Source: Lutjanus erythropterus (lineage: Eukaryota; Chordata; Actinopteri; Lutjaniformes; Lutjanidae). From it: 64,000 nt of DNA. How positions within the stretch are numbered: the first letter of the stretch is position 1; each line of letters opens with the position of its first letter. The notes under the pieces are model-generated. The model was not told the DNA's origin and made no database searches. It saw nothing but the letters and a program-made list of their open reading frames with translations. Where the stretch lies: positions 23,824,695-23,888,694 of the forward strand of contig CM034606.1 of assembly GCA_020091685.1 (NCBI GenBank), read 5' to 3'. The translations under genes were made by a program, and so were the position numbers. Below are positions 55,327 to 64,000 of this stretch, piece after piece.

Positions 55327-58074
55327 TTCAGGTACATGAGTTGGTTTTTCAACAATTAACGGCTAAAGTTGTAGTTGTTATTGTTCTGGAACTTGGGTAT
55401 TAAGCTTGAGTTATGTCATGTACTTAAAGCAAGAACTGGTCAAATATTTTTCATTAGAAAATGTTTGGCAAATGTGGAAATTGGAAGTGTTGGATATTAA
55501 ATCTGATATAAGTTCATCAAAGAGAGTTCAGTATCAGCATATGTGTTGTCTAATAGGTAACAAGAACAACCAAAGATGTTTGAAGTGATATAGAAACAAT
55601 GCCTTGATAACACGAGGGCTGAAACTAACGATTATTTTCTAATTATCAGTTCATTTTTTCATTGTCTCTTTCAATTAATTGCTTGGAAAATATTGAAAAT
55701 AGTTAACATAGTCCTCAAATTGCATTTTTTATTGCATTGTTCATTCACAAACATGTTCCATTTATTGTGATATATGACTGAGAAAGGCAACAGATCATCA
55801 CATTTTAGAAACTTGAACTCACAAATGTTGATAAACATGTCCATGATGATCCATCAGTTGTTAAAAATAGCTGCCAAATAATTTTTTCGGTCAGCTCTGC
55901 ATTGCATAGTTTCTACACCAGAGGGCAGTGACAGGTTTCTTTTTCATCTGTAACGTCCCACTGAGAACATGTTCTTTCTGTCACAACTGATCAGTAGCAA
56001 CATTTAAGTGATCCCACAAATATCAGCTGTTACACTGTTCTTGAATATTTTAACTCTTAAAAATCAGGATCTCAAAAACCCATTATTGGTCAGCTTTAGT
56101 ATCAGATTTAGTTCAGATTAGATGATAAAATGTAATTGTCAGTTTATTGACATATTTTTTATGCATACAGTGTAATGAACCAAAATGTGTGCTGGCGGTG
56201 TAGAATTCTCCAACACAATATCTTATGCTGGAAGTGTGTTTTGTTTTTTTTTCCTTAAGTTTCTTTGTTGTGTGTGGTTTTACATTTTTTGAGAAAGGCT
56301 TTTGTGTTTAAATAAATATAACATTTAGTTAGATTTATGAAATTGGAGATTAGTTTTGGTTAAGGTTGGGTTTAGATTAAAGTCAAGACAAGCTGAAGAG
56401 CTAAATTTCATTTTTAAGTTACATTCTTGTTTTTCCCTCCAGGAATATAACACCATATATTGCATGTGTATGTGTTTACCTACTGTTGGTGCCACCAGTT
56501 TCTGTTGTAGTTTTCTAGATTTGTCTGATTTTACCTGAAGTTTAGTTTGTTGCCTTTAATTTCAAGGTATTTATAAAGTCCAAGAAACAAGAATCCATCC
56601 ATCAGCTTTTGTTTCCTTCTGTCCATTACATGTTGATCGTCTTCTGTCCTCACATCCCGTGATCCATTTCACAAATTCTCAAAAACCTCAGTTTTTCACC
56701 TCACATCACCTTTCAGGGTCTCCCCCTTTTTTATTTTCTCTCTTTTTGTTCCTCCACCAGCTGTCGACCTGCTGACTGTACTCAGGAGCACAAATGTTTC
56801 CATTTCTTATCTATTTTGTGGTTCTTGAATGTTTGTGATTCACCAGAAATGCAGCCTTCATGTGTCCTCTGACTTCTTCCTCCTTCCTCTGTCTTTGTCT
56901 CTCTTCCTAATCTGTCCTTGCCGCTTTGCAGAAGACTGTCAGAAAGGTGAGAGGTGTGGCTTCCTGTTTCTCTGATCTTCTGCCTGCCTGCCATTCTCAA
57001 CATCCTTCCTTATTTCCTTTCCTTTTACTTTCTCCTTCCCCTGCACCTCCTGCTACTGGTCTCCCTGTATTCTTTTCATTTGTATGACTCCACATCTACA
57101 ATTTCTCGGTCTTGTGTCTCCTCATTTCTTTTTTCTCAATTATTTCTCCTTAATCTCCCCCCAAACTTCTGGATTTATCTTTCTCATCTTTTTTTCCTCC
57201 TGCTGCTCCACTGTCTGTCTGTCCGTCAGTCTTGTTCCTTGTTTAACTCTCCCGTTCCTCCCTGCTGTCCTCCTCTCAGGTGTTTTCCAAACTTTTGGAG
57301 CCTGTCAGGAGCCGCCTGACTTGGCCAGTCTCTCTCCTCCCTTCATTCCCATCAGGAACAACACTTGGACTCAGCATTCTGTCTCCTCTCAACAATAACT
57401 ACAAGAAGGCTAAATAGCTGTTTGACGGCCGGCAGATTCACAGACTGTTACACTTCCTTCTCATGTTGAAACTTCTGCAGTTTGCTGGCTTCTTTATTGT
57501 TAATTTTCAGTCCAGTGGTGCTGGATTCTTCTACTTTAACCTGCTCGGTGTGGACCCTCTCTGAACTTCACTGGATGTATCTGAACACTGGCAGACCAGG
57601 CTCATCTCAGGATCTCAAGGACTTGAAGCCTGCCGCAACGGTTTTTAATCATCTTGGATGGCTGATTTCTTTTTTTCTTTAATTGTTGTGTTTTTGTTTT
57701 TGTTTTTGTTTTCTTTTTCAGTTGAAGAGGTTCCGTTCAGTTGTGTTGTGAATCTTTGTTTTGTTTAAAAAGTTTCTGTGGTTGGCACTTTGGAGATTGC
57801 ATCCTGTTTTTGTTCCTTTGTTTTACATTTAATGTTTTTTTCCTCCCTAACCTACTTTCATTCAGTTTCTTTGTCCCCTTTTAGAGACAGTTTTCAGACA
57901 CGTAAATTTGATTTGTTCTCACACAGAATACTCTCTTTGTCTTCTCTCCTGCAGGTTTTGAAGCCATTAAGTGAACATTATATGGAAGACAACGTCAGAC
58001 AGACGGTGGTTAACTCCATCAAAGCCAGCTTGACAGAACAGGGCTCTCAGCACACCAAGTTAAAGACTCACTGA
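40915..58074 (+). CDS. atl2: Atlastin-2, ER membrane-fusion GTPase, 613 aa main form
   Basis: Atlastins tether and fuse ER tubules using GTP. Fourteen coding exons: 40915-40987, 46571-46737, 47624-47836, 50513-50647, 50859-50963, 51055-51105, 51194-51250, 52293-52385, 52668-52806, 52920-53047, 54330-54386, 54512-54583, 54798-55229, 57955-58074. All phases match. Landmarks: variable acidic N-terminus (1-90), P-loop GAFRKGKS (131-138), WRGG switch-1 region in exon 4, DTQG (203-206), guanine-binding RDW (274-276), helical middle domain (about 345-490), two close membrane segments (about 504-527 and 529-551), then a cytosolic tail ending HTKLKTH. The tail VLKPL...SIKASLTEQ...LKT matches atlastin-2, not atlastin-1 or -3; human atlastin-2 is 583 residues as I recall. 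ATG 40915 was chosen because MAE matches atlastin-2; an in-frame ATG at 40840 would add 25 residues. Confidence 0.97.
42229..42385. mobile_element. Short MITE with 'agggatgt' inverted ends in atl2 intron 1
   Basis: The left end 'agggatgtgcatgattagtc' is inverted at the right end 'attagtcattacgaacatcc'. It is about 155 bases long and non-coding. It resembles the small hAT-like MITEs of fish with the TAGGGATGT terminus. Confidence 0.6.
43368..43988. mobile_element. Large palindromic element in atl2 intron 1 (P5)
   Basis: The two arms (about 43368-43650 and 43712-43988) are inverted repeats of each other. Examples are 'gtgtaggaactgcattcttt' against 'aaagtagttcctacatgaaa', and 'aatccacagaccttgttgtg' against 'cacaacaaggtctgtggatt'. 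The ends are 'caccccaaaagcagaaataa' and 'tttttgattctgggatgaac'. The transcript could fold into a long hairpin. No transposase is encoded. Confidence 0.8.
46900..47240. repeat. Degenerate 'gattaatcga'-type MITE in atl2 intron 2
   Basis: Words such as 'tgcttaatcaattagttgtg', 'aaacaccagaaaattcac' and 'gatgacgcctt' match a very common fish hAT-like MITE seen more completely at 63508-63842. The boundaries are unclear. Confidence 0.5.
48030..48260. repeat. Degenerate 'gattaatcga'-type MITE in atl2 intron 3
   Basis: It has 'cccagaaaatattcgcatta', 'ggaaccagtgaattttttt' and 'ataatcaaaataattgtct', matching the right half of the family at 63508-63842. It lies about 400 bases upstream of the 135-nt candidate exon at 48657. 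Confidence 0.5.
48657..48791 (+). other. atl2: Candidate 135-nt cassette exon of atl2
   Basis: The segment is preceded by a pyrimidine-rich tract ending 'actttcacag' and followed by 'gtgagg'. It is open for exactly 45 codons in phase 0, the phase of both neighbouring exons (47836 end, 50513 start). Inclusion would insert [20 protein letters not shown], then [13 protein letters not shown], then [12 protein letters not shown] after residue 151, between the P-loop helix and the switch-1 exon. The frame has a stop just upstream of the acceptor, so the openness stops at the exon edge. I do not recall such an insert in known atlastins. It may be an alternative exon, a species-specific exonisation or chance. 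Confidence 0.45.
49073..49089. repeat. (AC)n microsatellite in atl2 intron 3
   Basis: About eight AC units; a second short AC tract lies at about 48896-48910. Confidence 0.85.
49651..49760 (+). mobile_element. tRNA-derived SINE in atl2 intron 3
   Basis: 'tggttagttcagttggtaga' is a pol III A box and 'gtgggttcattcaactc' a diverged B box, about 50 bases apart. The 'cctctgcagtggtcgtggg' block also occurs in the minus copy at 23840-23935. It is not a functional tRNA: no cloverleaf with a proper acceptor stem is seen. Confidence 0.65.
53251..54112. mobile_element. hAT-like non-autonomous transposon in atl2 intron 10
   Basis: The left end 'caggctgggcaatatggc' and the right end 'ggtatctcacccagcctc' are inverted repeats. 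GTGGAAG flanks the element on both sides (53244-53250 and 54113-54119), as expected for a target-site duplication of hAT size. The left interior has 'atatgatatatatcacaata', typical of the fish 'GCTGGGCAATATGG' elements. No transposase frame is seen. Confidence 0.75.
55287..55323. repeat. (TG)n microsatellite downstream of atl2 exon 13
   Basis: About 18 TG units, 57 bases after the exon 13 donor and just past a stop codon in the read-through frame. Confidence 0.95.
55610..55850. repeat. Degenerate 'gattaatcga'-type MITE in atl2 intron 13
   Basis: It begins 'gggctgaaactaacgattat', the canonical end of this family, followed by 'tcaattaattgcttggaaaa'. The right end is lost. Confidence 0.5.
56932..56946 (+). 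CDS. atl2: 15-nt microexon of atl2 (alternative C-terminus)
   Basis: The five codons encode KTVRK in phase 0. The acceptor is 'ccgctttgcag' with a candidate branch site 'ttcctaat' about 25 bases upstream, and the donor is a strong gtgaga. It joins exon 13 (ends ...LWEQ at 55229) to the alternative last exon at 57280. I recall a human atlastin-2 form with a similar short basic block (…SPRK) directly before VFSKLFE, which supports it being real. Confidence 0.65.
57280..57417 (+). CDS. atl2: Alternative last coding exon of atl2, ends in KKAK
   Basis: A long pyrimidine tract (about 57000-57279) ends in 'cctctcag'. The exon then reads in phase 0 for 45 codons: [20 protein letters not shown], a Ser/Pro/Leu stretch, and NNNYKKAK followed by TAG at 57415-57417. 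The start matches the VFSKLFE start of an alternative human atlastin-2 C-terminus that I recall, which also ends in Asn/Lys residues. The final KKAK fits the dilysine KKxx rule for ER retrieval of membrane proteins with a cytosolic tail. With the microexon the product would be 624 residues. No AATAAA is seen before 57955, so its poly(A) site is undefined. Confidence 0.75.
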   Translation: MFSKLLEPVRSRLTWPVSLLPSFPSGTTLGLSILSPLNNNYKKAK

Positions 58075-60430
58075 CGCTCTTCCTCCTCTTCATCTCCTCC
58101 CTCTGTCACGTTCATCGCCCTCCTTCCCACTCGGTCAATGTGTTCGATCCTAGAACTGTGGAACTAGTTCAACACCAAAGCTGACCCTCATATTTTTTCC
58201 CCCCTCCCCCTAAACACCCACCATCACATCACATCTCTAAATGCTGTTGTGGACCTGTAGGCTCGCTGTCTGCCCTGCTCTTCATCGCCCCCCAGTGCCT
58301 CAGAGCAGAAACTGCACGTTCAGGAGAGGACCGAGCAGAGAAGCCAGACAGTGTAGCCCTCTTGCCAAAACAGGACCTGAAGGACTGTCACTTTCTCCAG
58401 TGTGCCATGCTGTAATAGATGCATCTTTGTGCATTAATGCATACTGTAGGCTCACACACACACACACACACTGACACCTTTGCTGGTAGCGGACTGCACT
58501 CGCTTCAGGATTGAGCTGTAATTCAGGGAAAACTGACACCGCCGTGGGCAGCTGTTATCAACAATGGATGCAAACTAAAACCATTTTGTCTGTACATTTA
58601 ATCGTGTTGTCTTAAAGGCCAGACAGTTCAGAGCTCAGTTTATTTCCTCTTTATTCTGTTTATTAATGTTTCCTGCAAGCACAAGCAACTAATCAACTCA
58701 GAAGACTAATAACGAGGAGTTCTGTCTTTCTTTTTGGGTTGGATTTTCATTTTATTGATTCTACTGAATTGAAAATAAGTTGAAACCCCAATCATGATCA
58801 AGCTGAAGGGTAAAGTGTCAAATGGCCAGCCTGTCCTGGTTGATTGATCAGTCTCCTTCTACAAATCTGAATTAAAAATGTTGATTCACTTACTATTGGA
58901 AGGGTGTTAACCAGATTTCATAATCAGACTCTGGGTTCAGGTTGCTTGTAGGCTTTCTCTCAGCAAGTCTCCCCCTCTCTGTTCCACTTAAATATTTTGT
59001 GATTGTGACCCTGACAAGAACTGTAGGAAGCGTCAAGCCTCTCAGCTGATGTTTGACCTGTTTTTTTTTTTTACTTAGACGGATGAGTTTTATCTGGCCT
59101 TTAGTGTCTCGTAGCAGACCTGCCGGTGTTTGGCCCTCTGCATGGCGTTAAGAGCTCCTGTGTTGTAGCATTAAGCTAGCTTAGAGCTTTTAGAGCCCAG
59201 GCCTCTGTAGTCATGTAGCCAGGGGGGGGGATTGTCATCTTGAACCGTTTTCTTTTCCATTGCCTTTCATCAAAGCCACACTAGCCCCGTTTCCCTGCAC
59301 ATTTTTAGGACCTGTAGGCTGTAAGTTTGATTCTTGCTTCTGCGGAGATAAGAGATATAGATTGTTTTTAGCTCAAACTCAGATAGTTTCAGTTTTGGTA
59401 ACTATGCCTTTTCTTGCTGAGAGTTAGATGAGAAGATTGATACCACTCATGTAGGCTGAATATTAAGCTACTTTTAGCAGCTAAGTTGTATAGCTTAGCT
59501 TGGCATAAAAACTGGAGACAGGGTCAAACTGCCACGCTTTATCCAGAATTTAAAAATCTCACAACACCAGCACCTCTAAAGCCCTATAAATAACATGGCA
59601 TATAACTGATTTGTTAAATCCTTACACAAACTGAAGTTTAAATATGAAATCTTGTTTTTTATTTTTTGCATTTTGTTTTTCTTTCTAAGCCAGTTAGCTT
59701 AGCATAAAGACTGTAGACAGGGTGAAACAACTACACTGTCCAAAACTGTAGATCCTCTAAAGCGCAATAATTGATTCTATATACATCTGATTTGTAAAGT
59801 TCATACACAGGCTGTAGAATAAAAATGACAATTTGTATCAAAACTGCTCCATAAAACCACAATTGTAATTTTTACACTTTTGCTCTTTGTACAAATTGAA
59901 CAGACAGGTGAGGTGCAGGTAGGCAGACATTTAACCTTTGGACAGAGCTAGGCTAGCTCTTTCACCTTGTTTCCACACTTTATACTAATCAGCTTGATGT
60001 TTAACTGACAGACATTGAGTGGTATCAATCTTCTCATGTAACTCTCTGCAAATAAGTGAGGATATCTCCCGAAATGTTCAACTATTCATTTAACTGACAA
60101 ATGATTTAACCCTCTGCCTTCTTGCCCCTCCTTCTGTAGAGTCGGGTAAAATTAAATCCTCTCTTCAGCAAAAGTTACACAATCAGTCAAGTGGTGAGTG
60201 ACCCCTGACTTATTGTTACTAAATGGACTGAACTTGTCCCCTTTTATTTTTTGACTTTGTTCAACAGCTGCACCACATCTGTCTGAGCTCTTTTGCATCG
60301 ATTCCATCCACATTATTTCTCACCTCAAGCGCCAGTCTCGTACTGTACAGTCTCTCTTTTTTTCTGTGTTCACATATTACAAATTGGGCATGTATGTTGA
60401 ATTAAATATTTAAATAAACTTTATATGCAT
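58075..60430 (+). other. atl2: atl2 3' UTR, extent inferred
   Basis: Sequence after the stop at 58072-58074 contains no further exon. AATAAA occurs at 59818-59823, 60413-60418 and 60679-60684; the second is the best-placed candidate for the main end. A CA tract lies at 58452-58471. An inverted-repeat element occupies 59381-60088. Which signal is used cannot be told from sequence. Confidence 0.4.
59381..60088. mobile_element. Inverted-repeat fish MITE in the presumed atl2 3' UTR
   Basis: 'gagagttagatgagaagatt' followed by 'gataccact' near 59420-59450 is inverted at about 60015-60050 ('gtggtatcaatcttctcatg'). The outer end 'gatagtttcagttttggtaa' pairs loosely with 'gaaatgttcaactattc'. The interior holds two direct copies, about 200 bases apart, of a block with 'gcttagc(t)tggcataaa.act...gacaggg' (about 59495 and 59695). 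This is a widespread teleost element. Confidence 0.7.
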
Positions 60431-63309
60431 TTTATAGTGAATCAGTTGACAATGGCTGTTTTTTCTTCTCTTGATCAACTTTAACAGTCTGGTTTGTGTA
60501 AGAATGATAAGTTGCTGCTGTAGGGTTTACACTAGTTTTCTCCTTCTCACAAGGACGGATGTTAACAGGAGGATGTGGTGTGAGTACTTAGATTCTGATA
60601 GAATTATTGGATTGTGACGAGTGGGTTGGAGACAATGTCTGTCTGCCTTTTAAAGATGTCTCTGGTAATTTATTTTTGAATAAAATGTTTACCTTAAGAA
60701 TAAATCATCAATTCAACTCTTTTGGCTCCTTTTTGTCTGTTTGTGTGGGAGATTATGTCTTGAATGAGACTTTATTTTGCCTGAACCAAATGATGAAGAA
60801 ATAATTCATGACATTTCAGTTTTAATATTTATTCTCTCCATGGATTACAGCCTTATATAGAAGCACAAAGCTCAAAATTCCTCTTCTGTTGCATCAGAAC
60901 CAGTTGTTCTGAACTCTCTGCAAAGTCAAAAGTTGTATTTGTTTCTTCACTACAAGGACAACTGTTCTTTACTGAACAGAATGTAAATAGAGATGTTACC
61001 TGAAAATACATTGGCAGTACTCTATTTCAGCCTTGAGTAGTAAAAATTAAAGGTCAGTTGATATGTAGCCTAAGAGGTGAAACCAATGGCAAAAAATCTA
61101 ATTCTGTGCTGCTCTTTTAAAGCACCTATAGTCAAGATGCTTATAATAACGTATGATAATTTATGAGTTTATTTTAAAAAATGTGGGTAAACAATGGAGA
61201 GAAACTAATGGTGAAACAAGTCAGACAAGTTTCATACTTGTTTGTTCTCTCAGTGTTAAATGATGACATTTCAGAGGAGTAAAACTGAAAAATAGCTTTC
61301 TTTGAGCAGAGTTGCTCAATTATTGGCACTGATTCATAACGGTCACTGAGGAAAGAGGAGGGAAGGCTGCACTTTTCTGTAACTAACATGCAGGCATTTT
61401 AATGTTTCCGTCTGGCTGGACAGTTAACTACATTATTCAGTCACATGCAGACGCAGCACAAGGAAAAGATCAGCTGAGGAACACAGAGAGTTAATACTGT
61501 AAATTCAAGGTAATTAAGTAAGGAGCTGCTTATATAAGCAGAGTGACCCGAAGAGGCCTCTGTATCCAGATGTTTCATAACGGACACCATTTTTCATTGC
61601 CAGATCATGTCTAACCTGACCAGCTGAGCTGCTGAGCAGTGCATTTCCAAAAATGACCAGAAGGAGGAGCCAGATTTTGAAAAATACACAGTTTTATTTC
61701 ATGACATAATTGTTTTAAGCTGCTGTATAAGTAACATTTTCATGGTCCACGCCAGACTACCATACCAACCAAAAACACAGTACGGAAGACCAGACCAACG
61801 TTGTGCTTTTAATCAAACAGGCTGTTAGAATGAATACAGCTGGTGTTAGGAATACTATTGTGTACAACTAAAGCTGACTTTTAAAAAAAAGCATCAAAAA
61901 GCCACAAATAAACAAAAACATAACACTGACAGGTCTTTCATCTCCCCGTTGATTCATAACAAAACTAACTCAGCCAAGAGGTAAAGTTTGGGGAAAAAAA
62001 AAAACATACTAAAATCTACTTCCGGTATAAAACATCTCTTCCATGAGAAATCACAGGCTCAAGAATGTCGCTGACAACGGCACGTTTCATGTCACCGAAA
62101 GCTGCTTGTTTTTCTTTTCGCTGCGTTCAAAAATCCATTTTGGCAAAATCACATCAGGAAGACACAAACAGTAAAAACGTCACAATGTGGTTAAAATCTA
62201 GACAGAAAATGTTACCTCTGCTTCTACTGGGTGACTCTAGACAAACTGAAGTAACAGACAATAAAACAGAGCTGGTACGACTTCACCTCAAACTACAGGA
62301 GGGACAAATACAAACGCTAAGAAAATTCAAATTGACCGGCTAGTGGCCAAGATTATTGATTAAAACCTCGTCTTCAGGATTTAGACTATCCTTACATTCT
62401 TTGAGAAATTTATTCTAAGGAAGCTTATAAACACACAAAAGTGACCCTAGTCAACACTGACGGTAGAGAAAGGGAGTGAAGCGGTTCGATGAGTCATGAC
62501 CTTCATCATTTTCCCACATTGTCTTCATGTATTTGGCTTGATTTTTGGAGTTAAAAGCTGCAACAGTCCAGAGCAAATGCTCATGTTTCATGTGCAAACA
62601 TTAAAAGATCACAGTTTACAAATTCATGGTTAAATTTAGTGGTTGGTATAGACGAGCCAAACACCAGAATCCCAGAGCCCTGTTTGTTTAAAAAGTGTTC
62701 AGACTTTATTTACACACCATTAAAACTTCATTTGATTTTTAACAAATGTGATTTTTTTTTTTAAGAAAGTGAAAGTAATGTAAAACTTTATTGCGATATA
62801 ACATTGTCATTTTTACAAATAATTTTGTGCAAAAGAACGTTTTCTGAACAAGGCTCTGGGATACTATGGACAGGCTGGTCACGATTTTGCAGTTTTATGA
62901 TATCTGGGAAAACATAAAACATCTGGAAGAATTTCTGCTCTCTTCTACTTGACGAGTCCACTACAACTGATTCTTTTTTAACACTTTTGGTTTTCATTTG
63001 TTTGTCAAGTTGCACTCTTAAATTTATCGGAGGACCAACCAGTTTGATCAGTGGCACTGATTGGAAAATATCCCAAGACAAAAAAAATTCAGTAACATGT
63101 TTCACCTTATGCCAAGGCAGCTGGATGAGACACGACTCAACTGTACACTTAAGAAGACTGAGGTCCTCTAGTCTTCTAGTCTGTATTGCCGTCTCCACCC
63201 AGCTGGAGATTGTTGTAGAGTAGCTCTCCCATAAAGCGTGATGCCAGGGAGGGCGCTGGAGGGCAGGGGAGGGTCTAATCTACATCTACTGAAGGGTTTG
63301 CTGGAGGTT
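60431..63309. other. Intergenic region and 3' UTR of the minus-strand transporter
   Basis: atl2 and the nucleoside-transporter gene converge here. Minus-strand AATAAA signals lie at 62710-62705 and 61698-61693, so the transporter 3' UTR probably spans roughly 0.6-1.6 kb left of 63310. A 136-codon minus frame at 62788-63198 starts with GTG inside this UTR and has no recognisable domain. Confidence 0.4.
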
Positions 63310-63421
63310 TTAGATCATGGCCCGGAAAGCAAACGAGACTGAAGCGCCCAGCGCCAAGCCGAGGGACAAGAAGAACGCCATGACGGCCCCCGCCGTCTCC
63401 GCCTCATGCGGTTGCACCTTC
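63310..63421 (-). CDS. slc29a1: Last coding exon of an equilibrative nucleoside transporter (partial gene)
   Basis: The exon follows an AG acceptor (the minus strand reads gtatag before 63421) and starts with the last base of a codon. It encodes KVQPHEAETAGAVMAFFLSL, then GLALGASVSFAFRAMI and TAA (63312-63310). The end of human ENT1, as I recall it, has the same EAETAGA.MAFFL.LGLALGA..SF.FRA pattern; ENT2 is less similar. This is the final membrane helix of the transporter, which moves nucleosides across the plasma membrane by facilitated diffusion. All upstream exons lie beyond the right edge, so choosing between slc29a1 and a fish paralogue is tentative. Confidence 0.82.
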
Positions 63422-63507
63422 CTATACGGAGACAATGGAAGAATAAAATTCATTAGGAATGAGTGGTTCATCAGGACACTGTATTGTTTGTGGTAAAAAA
63501 ACAGATG

Positions 63508-63842
63508 AGGACTGCAGTGAACAATTATTTTCATTATCAATTAATCTGCCGATCATTTACTCAATTAACTGATTGGTTTTTGGTCCATAATTTATCAGAA
63601 AATGGTGAAAAATATTGACCACTTCCCCTAACGTCTGTTGCCCCAAGAGGACCTTCAAATGTCTTCTTTTGTCCATAGCCCAAAGATATTCAGTTCACTC
63701 TCACAGCGGAGTAAAGGAACCAGACAACAGTCACATTTAAGGATCTACTCAAAACAAAACATCTATTCAAAACCATCGAATATCAAAATAGTTGGCAATA
63801 GATTTAATAGCTGACAACTAATCAATTAATCTTTGCAGCTCA
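63508..63842. mobile_element. Near-complete 'gattaatcga'-type MITE in the transporter intron
   Basis: The left end 'gactgcagtgaacaattatt' and the right end 'aattaatctttgcagctc' are inverted repeats. The interior has 'atcagaaaatggtgaaaaat', 'tcaaatgtcttcttttgtcc', 'aaagatattcagttcactct' and 'atcaaaatagttggcaatag', the standard order of this very common fish MITE. Partial copies occur in atl2 introns. Confidence 0.8.
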
Positions 63843-64000
63843 AGTGCAGAAATGGCATCACAAGAGTTCGAGGGAAAGAGACCAACACTGATGTTTAGTA
63901 TTTCATGTGAGCTTGTGTATGGAGATTATAATTTTGTTATTTTTATTTCACATATTCTATAATGTACTTTATGTGTCTTATCATTTTTCATGTTCAAGTC

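Noticed and set aside
60140..60150. Possible 6-nt microexon (AG before and GT after) in the atl2 3' region
   Set aside because: It lies downstream of the stop codon and past all coding exons, and a 6-nt match to AG...GT is expected by chance.
62788..63198. 136-codon minus-strand open frame
   Set aside because: It begins with GTG, lies in the probable 3' UTR of the nucleoside transporter, and shows no domain or conserved pattern.

Overview
This window is vertebrate nuclear DNA and almost certainly from a teleost fish. Genes are split by GT-AG introns, long gene-poor stretches are AT-rich with many CA/GT, AT and ATT microsatellites, and many short non-autonomous DNA transposons, tRNA-derived SINEs and decayed LINE tails of fish type are scattered throughout. 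There is no operon organisation, CRISPR array or prokaryotic feature.

Layout. 1-305 is a LINE-like 3' tail. 3648-7317 on the minus strand is a complete cytosolic sulfotransferase (SULT) gene: TATA box, non-coding first exon and six coding exons giving 289 residues. About 7.3-30.6 kb holds no recognisable protein gene, only transposon relics, microsatellites and some less AT-rich patches that may be regulatory. 30688-32987 on the minus strand is a probable two-exon gene for an unrecognised 191-residue protein. 33.0-40.8 kb is again gene-poor. 40915-58074 on the plus strand is a complete atlastin-2 gene (atl2), a dynamin-like GTPase that fuses endoplasmic reticulum tubules, starting in a CpG-rich promoter at about 40.8-41.5 kb. 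63310-63421 on the minus strand is the last coding exon of an equilibrative nucleoside transporter (slc29a1-like), whose remaining exons lie beyond the right edge. atl2 and the transporter converge tail to tail.

The genes are functionally unrelated neighbours: sulfonation of small molecules, an unknown protein, ER membrane fusion, and nucleoside transport. The most informative material is in atl2. It has two alternative 3' ends. One is a VLKPL terminal exon. The other is a 15-nt in-frame microexon followed by a VFSKLLE terminal exon ending in a dilysine KKxx ER-retrieval signal. There is also an unexpected 135-nt, fully open, phase-0 candidate cassette exon between the P-loop exon and the switch-1 exon. 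At least seven families of inverted-repeat elements recur in the window, several inside introns of atl2, SULT and the transporter, and one large inverted repeat lies in the presumed atl2 3' UTR.

Limits: families, splice junctions and repeat relationships were read by eye. No alignment, RNA evidence or database search was available.
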